A stretch of DNA of 47,921 nt from CAYRIY01 sp964424335 (GCA_964424335.1 CAYRIY010000015.1:1-47921), one strand, 5' to 3'; shown: positions 32,940 to 41,441, numbered from the stretch's first letter. Made by a program: numbers and translations. Notes: generated by a model from the letters alone, not told the origin.

Positions 32940-33107
32940 TCACCAGCCCCGCGGCTCGCCTTTCGTGACGTCGACATCGTCAGCGACCGGGCGAAGCGGC
33001 CCCGAGAGCATAACACGTCCGTCCGACGGCGGCCTGAGGCCAAACTTCGCATATAGCGCTATCGCCGCTCCGTTGTCGCGATCACGGTTTTCAACCTCAA
33101 TCCGCGG
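32940..33107 (-). pseudogene. 5'-truncated GNAT acetyltransferase remnant
   Basis: A 55-codon open stretch without a start codon, bounded upstream by TAA at 33108. It reads IEVENRDRDNGAAIALYAKF then GLRPPSDGRVMLSGPL, the typical C-terminal beta-alpha unit of GNAT N-acyltransferases (compare dNxaAixLYxkxGF in RimI-like proteins). The front two thirds of the gene are gone, and the fragment overlaps the fucosidase 3' end by nine bases. It looks like a deletion scar. Confidence 0.72.
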
Positions 33108-34560
33108 TTATCTTGAGCACGTAGGCGTGGTCGCACGGCCTGTTTTCGGGAAGCTCGACCACGAGCCCGCTGCTGCGACGGCTCCACGCCACCTTGGAGG
33201 AACTGCCAAGGAGCTCGACATTCGTGATTGCCTTTGGCAAGAGCGCGAGGTCGTTTGCAAGTGACTTGATGGTGACACGCCTGTTTTCCGGCCACTCCAG
33301 CACGGCGGCGTAAAGGATCTCTCGAAGCTTGCCACTCTGGGTTTCCACACGAGTCGTAAACCGAATGTCCCTGCTCGTGAAGGCGCCTCGCTTTGTATCG
33401 GTAAAGGAGCCCTCAGGCACGTGTGTCGGCCCTTCCCCGAACACCTTCCACGGCCGAGCGCCGTAGATCGCCTCACCGTTCACCTGCAACCATTCCCCGA
33501 CTCCGAGCAAGATCTCCTCTTCCGGTTCGGGAATCGTGCCGTCCGCACGAGGTCCGATATTCAAAAGCAAGGCCCCGTTTTTGCTCACAACGTCGACGAG
33601 ATCCCGGACGATGTCGCCGACATGTTTATAGTCGTGACCCTCGCGATACCCCCACGAGTTTTTTGAGACCGAGGTGTCGTTTTGCCAAACGAGCGGTCGA
33701 ATGTCGGCGAGTTGGCCCCTTTCGATGTCGAGGACGGCTGTTTGGGCCGGAAAGGCCTCGTGCTTGTAGTTGATCACGGCGCCTCGTTGCCACGCGTGCG
33801 CCTTGTTGTAGTAATAGGCTGCAAAACGGCGCAAGTACGGCTCGAACGCCGGCTGCTCGATCCACCAATCAAACCACACGAGCTGCGGCTCGTATTTGTC
33901 CACCAACTCGCACGTGCGAGCGAGCCAGTCGTCAAGAAAAGCCTCATTCGGCTGCGTCGTTCGGGGCTGGGCGGGTCCGTACAAGCCCGCGTACCGAGGA
34001 TCCAACACATCGGAGGAAAACTTGGTCCCCTCGTGATAGAACCACCAGTTTTCAGCGCGGTGGCTTGAGAGTCCAAAGACCAGCCACTGCTTGCGGACCG
34101 CCTCGGCGAGTTCTGCGATGATGTCTCGCCGCGGACCCATTTTCACGGCGTTCCAGTCGGTAAATGAGCAGTCGTACATGGGAAACCCGTCGTGGTGCTC
34201 TGCCACCGGCACCACAAACTTGGCCCCGGACCGCCGAAACAGCGACGCCCACTGGTCCGGGTCAAACTTCTCCGCCGTAAACTTTTCGATGAAATCTTTG
34301 TAGCCGAACTGATCGTGAGGCCCGTACTTCTCCAAGTGATGGCGGTACGCTTCGTGGCCCTTCATGTACATGTTGCGCGGGTACCACTCGTTGCCGAAAG
34401 CAGGCACGGAGTAGACCCCCCAGTGGATGAAGATGCCAAATCGGGCCTCTTCGTACCAGCTCGGAATTTGATACGTCCGGAGCGAATCCCAACGGTCGAC
34501 AAACGGTCCTTGTTCAATTCCGTGATCGATGCGACGCTTTGCCTCGCCAATCAAATCCAT
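33097..34560 (-). CDS. Alpha-L-fucosidase, GH29
   Basis: A 487-residue enzyme that removes alpha-L-fucose from glycans with retention. The N-terminal barrel has FGIFIHWGVYSVPAFGNEWY, FVVPVAEHHDGFPMYD and the nucleophile Asp in LVWFDWWIEQP near residue 225; a C-terminal beta domain follows from about residue 380. ATG at 34560 has GGAGGGCG upstream; the longer frame to 34665 lacks a ribosome site. There is no signal peptide, so it should act on imported fuco-oligosaccharides. It lies after the second sugar-binding protein gene on the same strand and has a promoter-like sequence of its own. Confidence 0.94.
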   Translation of the reverse strand: MDLIGEAKRRIDHGIEQGPFVDRWDSLRTYQIPSWYEEARFGIFIHWGVYSVPAFGNEWYPRNMYMKGHEAYRHHLEKYGPHDQFGYKDFIEKFTAEKFDPDQWASLFRRSGAKFVVPVAEHHDGFPMYDCSFTDWNAVKMGPRRDIIAELAEAVRKQWLVFGLSSHRAENWWFYHEGTKFSSDVLDPRYAGLYGPAQPRTTQPNEAFLDDWLARTCELVDKYEPQLVWFDWWIEQPAFEPYLRRFAAYYYNKAHAWQRGAVINYKHEAFPAQTAVLDIERGQLADIRPLVWQNDTSVSKNSWGYREGHDYKHVGDIVRDLVDVVSKNGALLLNIGPRADGTIPEPEEEILLGVGEWLQVNGEAIYGARPWKVFGEGPTHVPEGSFTDTKRGAFTSRDIRFTTRVETQSGKLREILYAAVLEWPENRRVTIKSLANDLALLPKAITNVELLGSSSKVAWSRRSSGLVVELPENRPCDHAYVLKITAD

Positions 34561-34690
34561 GTGGATCACGCCCTCCTGTAACCGGACACGAAGGACCCGG
34601 TAACGATCGACACGATGTTTGACGAGAGATTCCGTCGGCGCTTGTAGGGATCCTGCCCCTCTCATAGGTCACAACGTCCGAATCAGCGTA

Positions 34691-34719
34691 GTTTTACTCA
34701 CTTTTGCTATATTTGACAA
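34691..34719 (-). promoter_or_regulatory. Candidate promoter for the fucosidase gene
   Basis: On the minus strand TTGTCA (34714-34719) and TAAAAC (34691-34696) are separated by 17 bases, about 130 bases before the fucosidase ATG. Confidence 0.5.
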
Positions 34720-34767
34720 ATATTCCATGAATTCGCCGAACGGCGAGATTGTCGCAAGTAGCAGGAT

Positions 34768-34794
34768 CGGAGGAGGGGTTCTCCCCCTCCTCCG
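34768..34794 (-). other. Strong GC stem-loop after the sugar-binding protein gene
   Basis: An 11-bp stem (CGGAGGAGGGG at 34768-34778 with its complement at 34784-34794) and a five-base loop lie 24 bases past the stop of the binding-protein gene. No T-run follows. It mirrors the hairpin at 2987-3033. Confidence 0.75.
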
Positions 34795-34818
34795 AGGTTG
34801 AGGCGGGCGGTCTCGGTT

Positions 34819-36090
34819 CTATCTTCGTTCCGATACGATGGCGTTCCACCGGCGAGCCGCGTCTTCGAGAAGGGACTGAGCGCTCCCCTCGCCCTGGATA
34901 TATTGCGTGATCGCATTCTGCAGCAAGGGAAAGACCTCCTGAAAGTGAGCCGACGAATAGGACCAGACCCCTACGCCGTACTGGTTCGTATGATCGGCGT
35001 AAATGGGTAACCAGGGTGCATCCGTACTGCTTAGGAGTTCCTCAAGTCCGGCCCGGGTCGGCGGCAGGAATCCAAACTCGCGATTGTAGCCGGCGAGCAT
35101 GTCGGGGCGAAAGTGGAACTTGACCAGTTCCCATGCCAAATCCGGGTGCTCCGTATGAGCCGAAATGCCAATTGGCGCCCCAAACACCGGCACCATGGTC
35201 CGATATCGCTCCAGCGGCCTAGGCGCCACCGCAAGCGCATCGAGCATATCCGGGGCCCGGTCACGTGCATTGGCAAAGACCGTCGCATTGGTATACGGGT
35301 GGATCGCCACCTTGCCAGTGAGTAGATCTTGAATGGCAAGACCAGGCGGAGCATACTCGCGGAAGAGATCGCCCCAGAATTCGAGGGCTTCGACTCCTGC
35401 CGCGGTTGCGAACCCAGCGGTGCCGTCTTCGTTTAATATTGCGCCGCCTGCCTGGTGGATGTATGCGTCAAATCCTCCCTGATGATTGGACGCTTGCACA
35501 GTACCTGCCTGCTCCAAGACGGTTCGGTCGCTATTCCAACGGGTCAGCCGCTGGACCGAAGTCCGATAATCCTCCCACGATGTTGGCGGATTGTCTGCAT
35601 CCAATCCGGAATCCAAGAAGAGGTATCGGTTGTACACCATCGTCCGTGTCGCTAGCCCCAATGGCAGCCCGTAGGTTTGTCCTTGAAATGCGGCCAAGTT
35701 TAGACTCGTTCCCAAGAAATCAGACGCAAGGTCCCATTGGTCAAGCAGATGGTCTAGGGGGGAGACGATGCCGTTTGCCAAGAACAAAGCATTGTTTGAC
35801 GTCAAAACGTCTGGCCCCGTGCCCGCCGCCGCAGCGACCGTTACCTTGTCAAAGTAATCACTAAAGGACGGAAAGCTGAGGACGAGTTCTACCCCGGGGT
35901 ACGCCGATTCGAACGCCGGCTTGAATTCGAATTCGTACCATGCTTGGGTGCGTTCGTTTGTATTCGGGTTCCAAAGTTCCAGCGTTACCGGCTGTGCGTA
36001 CGCGGCTCCGGCGATAAGTGAAACCAGAACGCCGAAAAGCACGGTCAGCCTAGCTTTCGTGACAAATGTACCGAGGATCGTCTGATTCAA
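34819..36090 (-). CDS. ABC sugar transporter, extracellular solute-binding protein (family 1)
   Basis: A 423-residue binding protein. TTG at 36090 is chosen because AAAGGGG sits 7 bases upstream and it gives a proper Sec signal (LTVLFGVLVSLIAGAAYA, no lipobox). The mature protein starts QPVTLELWNPNTNERTQAWY and contains AAAGTGPDVLTSNNALFLAN and a C-terminal AITQYIQGEGSAQSLLEDAA helix typical of CUT1 receptors. Neither permease nor ATPase genes adjoin it. Downstream is the fucosidase and upstream the divergent IclR regulator, so a fucose-containing oligosaccharide is a reasonable ligand. Confidence 0.93.
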   Translation of the reverse strand: MNQTILGTFVTKARLTVLFGVLVSLIAGAAYAQPVTLELWNPNTNERTQAWYEFEFKPAFESAYPGVELVLSFPSFSDYFDKVTVAAAAGTGPDVLTSNNALFLANGIVSPLDHLLDQWDLASDFLGTSLNLAAFQGQTYGLPLGLATRTMVYNRYLFLDSGLDADNPPTSWEDYRTSVQRLTRWNSDRTVLEQAGTVQASNHQGGFDAYIHQAGGAILNEDGTAGFATAAGVEALEFWGDLFREYAPPGLAIQDLLTGKVAIHPYTNATVFANARDRAPDMLDALAVAPRPLERYRTMVPVFGAPIGISAHTEHPDLAWELVKFHFRPDMLAGYNREFGFLPPTRAGLEELLSSTDAPWLPIYADHTNQYGVGVWSYSSAHFQEVFPLLQNAITQYIQGEGSAQSLLEDAARRWNAIVSERR

Positions 36091-36112
36091 TTGGATGCCC
36101 CTTTCAAAACGA

Positions 36113-36130
36113 AGTTCTCTATACAGAACT
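36113..36130. promoter_or_regulatory. Dyad AGTTCT-N6-AGAACT, probable operator
   Basis: Perfect 6+6 inverted repeat overlapping the -10 hexamer of the binding-protein promoter, between this gene and the divergent IclR gene. The IclR product is the natural candidate. Confidence 0.6.
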
Positions 36131-36145
36131 ATTCTTGGTACAGAA
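36118..36145 (-). promoter_or_regulatory. Candidate promoter for the second sugar-binding protein
   Basis: On the minus strand TTCTGT (36140-36145) and TATAGA (36118-36123) are 16 bases apart. Each hexamer is covered by an inverted repeat, which suggests tight repression. Confidence 0.5.
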
Positions 36146-36149
36146 CCAA
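36135..36149. promoter_or_regulatory. Dyad TTGGT-N5-ACCAA, possible second operator
   Basis: Perfect 5+5 inverted repeat over the -35 hexamer, with its centre about 20 bases from the centre of the first dyad, that is, about two helical turns. Confidence 0.5.
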
Positions 36150-36283
36150 AAATTCGATTTCCAATTGCCTTTTCCTGCGGAAACATGGAATATTTGAGAC
36201 AAAGACATTTCCGAGCACGGCAACGCCGATTGACCGCCGTGCTTCGTCTAGCGAACCAGGTGGTGACATGCTTGAAAAGCCGC

Positions 36284-37081
36284 ATGGAATCAATGCAGAA
36301 ACCGGCCTATTACACCGTCCCTGCCGTATCGAGAGCCGCGGCGATTCTTAAGCATCTCCTTAACGATAGGGAGCGTGCATTGCGACTCTCCGAGGTGAGC
36401 GAGATGCTTGGAGTGTCGAAAAGCGTTGCGCATGGGCTTCTGAACACGTTGAAAGACGAAGGGCTGCTCGACCAGTGGAGCGATGGTTCATTTGGCCTCA
36501 GCGCATTGCTTCGCCAAACTCGTGCCACTCGGGCGACCGACTACTTTGCAAACGCACAACGGATCTTGAGTCAAATGCGCGACCAATGTGGCGAGACTTG
36601 TCAGAGTGCGATCCTTGTCGAAAAGCAGGCGTTGTCGATACTCGTTGTAGAGAGTCCGCACGAGCTCCGGCTTGGTGTGCGTGTAGGACAACTGCGCCCG
36701 TTATATTGCAGTGGGGTAGGAAAAGCGCTTCTAGCATGGATGTCCCCTGAAGAACAGCACGAATACGTTGCGACAACGCCTCTTCATCGTTACACGGAGT
36801 CAACCATCGTAGATCCAGATATGCTTCTCAGCCATTTGAGCCATATTAGGAGTCAAGGGTATGCGATCGACGATGAGGAGCACCAGGTTGGGGGGCGATG
36901 CATCGCCGCACCCGTTTTTGGAAATGACCAAATCATGATTGCTGCCATCAGTATTTCGGCGCCTGCTGCGAGGTTTACTCGGAGTCTGATCCCACGCTAC
37001 GCTGAGCTCGTCACCCGAGCTGCCCAAGAACTATCCGCTCTCAAGCTTGACCCACCCACACCGTTTTCGACACGTTTGTAA
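36284..37081 (+). CDS. IclR-family transcriptional regulator
   Basis: About 265 residues. The winged helix-turn-helix (VSRAAAILKHLLNDRERALR, then EVSEMLGVSKSVAHGLLNTL) occupies residues about 12-75, and the ligand domain follows with SGVGKALLAWMSPEEQ near residue 145 and GYAIDDEEHQVGGRCIAAPV near 190. ATG at 36284 is used; ATG at 36293 is equally plausible and neither has a strong ribosome site, although the frame is open to 36095. It is divergent from the sugar-binding protein gene and probably represses it. Confidence 0.92.
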   Translation: MESMQKPAYYTVPAVSRAAAILKHLLNDRERALRLSEVSEMLGVSKSVAHGLLNTLKDEGLLDQWSDGSFGLSALLRQTRATRATDYFANAQRILSQMRDQCGETCQSAILVEKQALSILVVESPHELRLGVRVGQLRPLYCSGVGKALLAWMSPEEQHEYVATTPLHRYTESTIVDPDMLLSHLSHIRSQGYAIDDEEHQVGGRCIAAPVFGNDQIMIAAISISAPAARFTRSLIPRYAELVTRAAQELSALKLDPPTPFSTRL

Positions 37082-37134
37082 CATCACCCCAGCTCTCACC
37101 GATCCGACACACTCTAACATAAAGCGAGGCGCGC

Positions 37135-37175
37135 AAAAAAGCCTATCGTACGCTCGTTGCGTACGATAGGCTTTT
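37135..37175. terminator. Bidirectional intrinsic terminator
   Basis: A 13-bp stem (GCCTATCGTACGC at 37141-37153 with 37159-37171) is flanked by A6 on one side and TTTT on the other. It serves both the IclR gene and the convergent isomerase operon. Confidence 0.93.
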
Positions 37176-37188
37176 AATTCCTTCCCGC

Positions 37189-38022
37189 CTAGATCTCGTC
37201 GCTCACCGTTTCGACGAGCGCCATCATCTTCTCAAGACCGATCTGGGCGACCTCTTTGGGGTCCTGTTTCCAAAGCGACTCGTTAAAGAGCTCGAGCGAG
37301 ACTGCGCCCTTATACCCGTTGCGCACCAGGTAGCGAAGTTGGAAGGCGAGCGGCAGGATGCCGTCGCCCGGCATGACGCGGTCGCGGTCACCCTGCTCCT
37401 CCCTGGGCTTTTCGTCGGTCGCATCGTTAAAGTGGTAGACAGCGATGCGGTCGACCGGCACCAGTTCGATGTCGTCGACCGACGAACCGCCCCTAAAGAT
37501 GTGGAACGGGTCGAGGACGATCGTGCCATCAGGGTCGTTCGCCCGCTCGACGATCTCGAGCGCGCCGCGGAGCGTGTGGATGCCGGCGACAAAGCCCAAA
37601 AACTCAAAGGCCGGCAAGGCGCCCTCTTCCCTGCCGATGTCGAGGAGCTTGCGGTAGCGGCTTGCGGTCCTTTCGACGTCGACAGGTTTGACGCTGGGCG
37701 GGCCGGTGATCACGCGCGGCGCCCCAACCTCTGCGGCTTGAGCGAATTTCCGCCTGGCTTGATCGATCACCTGGACAAATCCTTCGTCATCGCAGTCAAA
37801 CGCTCCCGGCAAGTGGATCGTCGTCGGGACCTCGAGCCCGTGATCGTCGAGGGCGGCGCGCACATCGCGCAGCGTCCCTCCGTCCCGGACAAAGGCGTCG
37901 AGGTCGTCGTGCCAAAGCTCGATGGCGTCGTAACCGACTTCCCCGGCGATCCTGATCTTTGTGAGCAGGGGCGCAGGCCTGATGGTGCTCGTGTTGAGAG
38001 CAAGCGAGAACGAACGACTCAT
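37189..38022 (-). CDS. Sugar phosphate isomerase/epimerase
   Basis: A 277-residue xylose-isomerase-like TIM barrel. Metal ligands appear as Glu in PAFEFLGF, Asp and His in TIVLDPFHIFRGG, His in RIAVYHFNDA and Glu in AVSLELFNESLW. It resembles IolE/IolI-type inosose dehydratases and isomerases; the substrate is not known. It starts 10 bases after the next isomerase gene and ends just before the terminator, so it is the last gene of the sulfatase operon. Confidence 0.9.
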   Translation of the reverse strand: MSRSFSLALNTSTIRPAPLLTKIRIAGEVGYDAIELWHDDLDAFVRDGGTLRDVRAALDDHGLEVPTTIHLPGAFDCDDEGFVQVIDQARRKFAQAAEVGAPRVITGPPSVKPVDVERTASRYRKLLDIGREEGALPAFEFLGFVAGIHTLRGALEIVERANDPDGTIVLDPFHIFRGGSSVDDIELVPVDRIAVYHFNDATDEKPREEQGDRDRVMPGDGILPLAFQLRYLVRNGYKGAVSLELFNESLWKQDPKEVAQIGLEKMMALVETVSDEI

Positions 38023-38032
38023 GATCTTTCCC

Positions 38033-38896
38033 CTAAATCACGCTGCGCAAATGCCTCAGCGAGTTGATGATCCCTTGCTTTTGGGCTTCTTCCGTGTAGC
38101 CGTACACGTGATCCTCGAGCTCGATGCTGATGATCCCGTCGTAGCCGTTGATCCTCAGTTGAGCGGCGACCTTGGTCCAGTTGACTTCGCCCGCGCCCGG
38201 GATCGTGTACCGCCAGTTTCCGCCGGACCAACCCACTTGCACTCCGAAGGTGGGCCCGTAGTGGCCGTACAGGTACTCGCCCTCGCGCAAGATCTCCGTA
38301 TCCTTGCCGTGGCAGTGGCGCACCCGATCGCCAAACTCCGCCAAGACCCTGAGGTAATCGATGCCCATCCGCACGTAGTGCGACGGGTCGTAACAGATCC
38401 CAAGCGCCTGCGAGGGAATCGCCTCGAAAATGGCTCGGTACATTTCCGGCGTGCAGCCAAGCGTGGGATAGTGAGGCGCAGGTCCCGGATAGGGCTCCAG
38501 AGCGATCGAAATGCCGCGCGCTTCGGCGTACGCCACGACCTCGGGGAACGACTCCTTGAAAATGTCAAACGCATCGCGCCGCGACAGCTCTCGATCGGGC
38601 GGGATGAGGCAGGTGAAGACCGTCTTTAATCCAAGCTCCGCCATCTTGTCGAGCTCATCTTTTGCACGGGCGAGCGCTTCGGCGCGCTTTGCTTCGTCAC
38701 GGGTCAAGATGCCCGCGAGCGGCCCCATGATGTCGACCGAACCGACTTCCAGGCCGGCCTTTTCTACGATGGCTTTCGCCTGGGCGTCCGGCCCTCCGAG
38801 GTCGATCGCATCGAGCCCGATCTCTTTTGCCCACGATGCGATCGCTTCCATGCCGAGCGCGCCGATCTTTCCAGGAATACGCATTCCGACTTTCAC
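38033..38896 (-). CDS. Sugar phosphate isomerase/epimerase
   Basis: A 287-residue TIM barrel, a distant paralogue of its neighbour. Ligands appear as Glu in SIALEPYPGP, Asp and His in GICYDPSHYVRMG, His in VRHCHGKDTE and Glu in ISIELEDHVYGY. GTG at 38896 follows AAGGAG. Two such enzymes in a row after a sulfatase suggest consecutive steps on one released sugar, which is inference. Confidence 0.9.
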   Translation of the reverse strand: MKVGMRIPGKIGALGMEAIASWAKEIGLDAIDLGGPDAQAKAIVEKAGLEVGSVDIMGPLAGILTRDEAKRAEALARAKDELDKMAELGLKTVFTCLIPPDRELSRRDAFDIFKESFPEVVAYAEARGISIALEPYPGPAPHYPTLGCTPEMYRAIFEAIPSQALGICYDPSHYVRMGIDYLRVLAEFGDRVRHCHGKDTEILREGEYLYGHYGPTFGVQVGWSGGNWRYTIPGAGEVNWTKVAAQLRINGYDGIISIELEDHVYGYTEEAQKQGIINSLRHLRSVI

Positions 38897-38987
38897 GTGT
38901 CTATCGCTCCTTAGCTTCGGAAAATCTCACAAAGTAAGACAAAGGTACGGCAACCAGGTGCGACTCATATGTCTTAGAGGCACAGGT

Positions 38988-40454
38988 TCAAGGTTGCCCC
39001 ACGGATTCCTCCGCCTTCTGCTTCCATTTCCAATAGTTCGGGGAGAGCGTGATCGCTCCGCTCGGCTGGGGCACGAGCCTTCCCTCGCTGCCTCGGGGAT
39101 CGCCTCGCCGCTCATTGATGTCGGCCAGGCGCCTGCGCCAAATGTCGATCCGCTCTTGCATGCCGGGATCGTCCGCTAAGTTGCGGCACTCCATAGGGTC
39201 GTCCACCAAGTTGAAAAACTGCTCCCGGCCCGTGTGGTGAAACCAGATGTACTTCTCCCGGCCGTCGGTAACGTACTGCATGCCTTGTTCCTTTGTATAG
39301 CAGTACGTGTGCTCGCCTTGCACAAAGGAACGCCAGCCTTCCCGCTCGCCTTTGCAAAGCCCGATCAGACTCTCGCCGTCAACGGAGTCGGGCACCGGGA
39401 CGCCGGCGGCGTCAAGGAGCGTCGGCATGATGTCCCGCAGCTCGATGGGCGCGTCGATCACCTGTCCGCCCTCGATGTTCCAGTCCCGGGGAAAAGCCAC
39501 GATGAACGGGACTTTTGCGGAGCCTTCGTACGCGTACGTCTTTCGCCAGTGGTGATGATCGCCCAGCATGTCGCCGTGGTCCGACGTAAAGATGATCACC
39601 GTATTTTGAAGAGCCGCATGGTCGATCCGATTAAACTCGTACAAGAAGCGACCGATTTGGTGATCGATGAACGTGATGCTTCCATAATACGCAGCTCTCG
39701 CCCGGCGGGTCTCGCGAGCGCTTCGACGGGTAAAGGGAGCGTTGACTGCGTCCACGCGCTTATCGAAGGGAGCGGCCCAATCGCCGACGACGGGATCTGG
39801 AATGTCAGGGTGGTCGACGTACATGTCCCAATACGCTTGAGGCGGATCGTAGGGCGAGTGCGGGCGGGCAAACGAAAGCCACAAGAAGAACGGCTTGGTC
39901 GGGTCGCGGCGGAAGATAAAGTCGATCCCTTCACTCGCGGTCCAGTACGTCGGGTGGAGGTGTTCGGGCAAATGGCTCGGCCTTGCCATCCAACTGTTCC
40001 AATCGATGCTGTGGTCCCGGTAGCCGTACGGGCCGTCTTTAAACTTTTCAAACCAAAGGTGATAGTCGCTTACGAAGTTTCCAATCCGCCGCCCGCTCTC
40101 GTCGAGGACCATGTTGTGAAATCCGTACAGTTTGCGCTGCGGGTGGTGGTGCATCTTGCCGACCGCCTGGGTGTGATAACCCGCTTTGGCCAGCTCGCCG
40201 GGGAGTGTGGCCGGATACTCGAGCGCGTCGCTGCCGGCCATGGTCAACCGGCCATGATTCCACTGATCCATGCCGGTCAGGATCGCGGCCCGAGCCGGCG
40301 TGCACGACGGCACCGATGAATACGCTGCCGAAAAGCGGACGCCGCGCTCGGCGAGCTCGTCCAGGTAGGGGGTTTCGAGCGCCGGATGCCCGGCGCAGCC
40401 CAGGCAGTCGCCCCGCTGCTGGTCGGTCGTAATGAGAAGCAAGTTGGGACGCAT
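38988..40454 (-). CDS. Formylglycine-dependent sulfatase, S1 family
   Basis: A 488-residue alkaline-phosphatase-superfamily sulfatase. MRPNLLLITTDQQRGDCLG binds calcium through its acidic residues. The signature VPSCTPARAAILTGM carries the Cys that is oxidised to formylglycine, HHHPQR and FTSDHGDMLGDHHHW complete the metal site. ATG at 40454 has TAGGAGGG 8 bases upstream. No signal peptide is seen, so it should desulfate imported oligosaccharides in the cytoplasm. It needs a maturase not present here. A truncated remnant ends 26 bases upstream. Confidence 0.94.
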   Translation of the reverse strand: MRPNLLLITTDQQRGDCLGCAGHPALETPYLDELAERGVRFSAAYSSVPSCTPARAAILTGMDQWNHGRLTMAGSDALEYPATLPGELAKAGYHTQAVGKMHHHPQRKLYGFHNMVLDESGRRIGNFVSDYHLWFEKFKDGPYGYRDHSIDWNSWMARPSHLPEHLHPTYWTASEGIDFIFRRDPTKPFFLWLSFARPHSPYDPPQAYWDMYVDHPDIPDPVVGDWAAPFDKRVDAVNAPFTRRSARETRRARAAYYGSITFIDHQIGRFLYEFNRIDHAALQNTVIIFTSDHGDMLGDHHHWRKTYAYEGSAKVPFIVAFPRDWNIEGGQVIDAPIELRDIMPTLLDAAGVPVPDSVDGESLIGLCKGEREGWRSFVQGEHTYCYTKEQGMQYVTDGREKYIWFHHTGREQFFNLVDDPMECRNLADDPGMQERIDIWRRRLADINERRGDPRGSEGRLVPQPSGAITLSPNYWKWKQKAEESVGQP

Positions 40455-40479
40455 CGACTTAGCCCTCCTAGGCGCCTGA

Positions 40480-40746
40480 TCAATTACCATCCGCGAACCA
40501 TGTAAGCCTGGCATGTTCCGCTTTCGCCAGAGTTAAAGGAGTCCAGACTCCCGTCGAGTGAACGTGGGTATCCGGGATCGCTACGTCCATGACGATGACG
40601 TCGTCCCGCTCGGTACCGTCGAGCCCAGGATAGGAGTACCACCTTGGGACACCACACCGAGTATTCTTTCCAATTAAATGATCACCTTCATGTTTTTCCC
40701 TGTGTTTGTTAAGACGGCTTAGTTTGTTCGGGAAAGAACTGAATCC
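40480..40746 (-). pseudogene. C-terminal remnant of an unidentified gene upstream of the sulfatase
   Basis: An 88-codon open stretch on the minus strand, closed by TGA at 40480-40482 and bounded upstream by TAA at 40747. It reads convincingly as protein (RLNKHREKHEGDHLIGKN, then RWYSYPGLDGTERDDVIVMD, then HSTGVWTPLTLAKAEHARLT) but has no start codon before an ATG two thirds of the way along. I cannot name the family. The position, directly before the sulfatase ribosome site, suggests the tail of a former first gene of that operon. It explains most of the apparently empty 40455-40823 gap; 40747-40823 shows nothing recognisable. Confidence 0.62.
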
Positions 40747-40823
40747 TTAGGTGAGATTTCGATGCTTGAGATCTGTGCAGCGAGGTGCGGAAAGGGAATC
40801 TCGGCAGTTCTTGGGTAACAGCT

Positions 40824-41426
40824 TCAGGCCGACCGCACAAGATCCTTTGCCACAAGGTGTGCGACGTCGTTCACGGCGATCGCCATGGGCGCGCCGTCTT
40901 GCCAGCGGATGAGCGTCACGCTCGCATTCTCCAAATTGACGGGGCGCACCGCCGCCCCGTTCTCCTCCAGGTGCTGCAGATAGGCACGAATAAGGCCCCC
41001 GTGGCAGACCGCGATCAGCCGCTTCCCCGCCCCTTCGGCGAGGAGCTCTCCAATCCCCTTGGCCGCCCGCGCTTTCAGTTGGTCGGCGGTCTCCCGACCT
41101 ACTTCAGGAGCGTCAAAGTCTGGGTAGCGGTTTCGGGCGTCGGCCGAGAGCAAGCCCTCGAGCTTGCCCTGGTTTCGTTCACGCAAGATGGTACGCAATT
41201 GAACTTCAAGTCCCAGAGCTCGGGAAATGTGCTCCGCGGTCTCCCGAGCCCTGGAAAGGTCACTGCTGTACAAAAGGTCCCATTCACCCTGGGCGAGGCG
41301 CTCGGCGACGGCTTGGGCCTGCCGACGGCCAAGGTCCGTCAATGCGGGATCGAGTTGGCCTTGTATGCGCTTCTCGTAATTCCACTCGCTCTCGCCATGA
41401 CGCACGAGACACAAATCCGTCGACAT
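40824..41426 (-). CDS. Histidine phosphatase family protein
   Basis: A 200-residue phosphoglycerate-mutase-like phosphatase. The catalytic motif CLVRHGESEWNYEKRIQG begins at residue 6, the second His is in LIAVCHGGLIRAY near residue 140, and LYSSDLSRARETAEHI near residue 53 is typical. Relatives include GpmB, CobC and broad sugar-phosphate phosphatases, so the substrate is open. It lies 15 bases after the DUF983 gene on the same strand. Confidence 0.92.
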   Translation of the reverse strand: MSTDLCLVRHGESEWNYEKRIQGQLDPALTDLGRRQAQAVAERLAQGEWDLLYSSDLSRARETAEHISRALGLEVQLRTILRERNQGKLEGLLSADARNRYPDFDAPEVGRETADQLKARAAKGIGELLAEGAGKRLIAVCHGGLIRAYLQHLEENGAAVRPVNLENASVTLIRWQDGAPMAIAVNDVAHLVAKDLVRSA

Positions 41427-41441
41427 AGTAAGATCAAGCTC

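Noticed and set aside
39234..40319. A 361-codon plus-strand open frame
   Set aside because: It lies wholly antisense to the sulfatase gene; long antisense frames are common in GC-rich genes.
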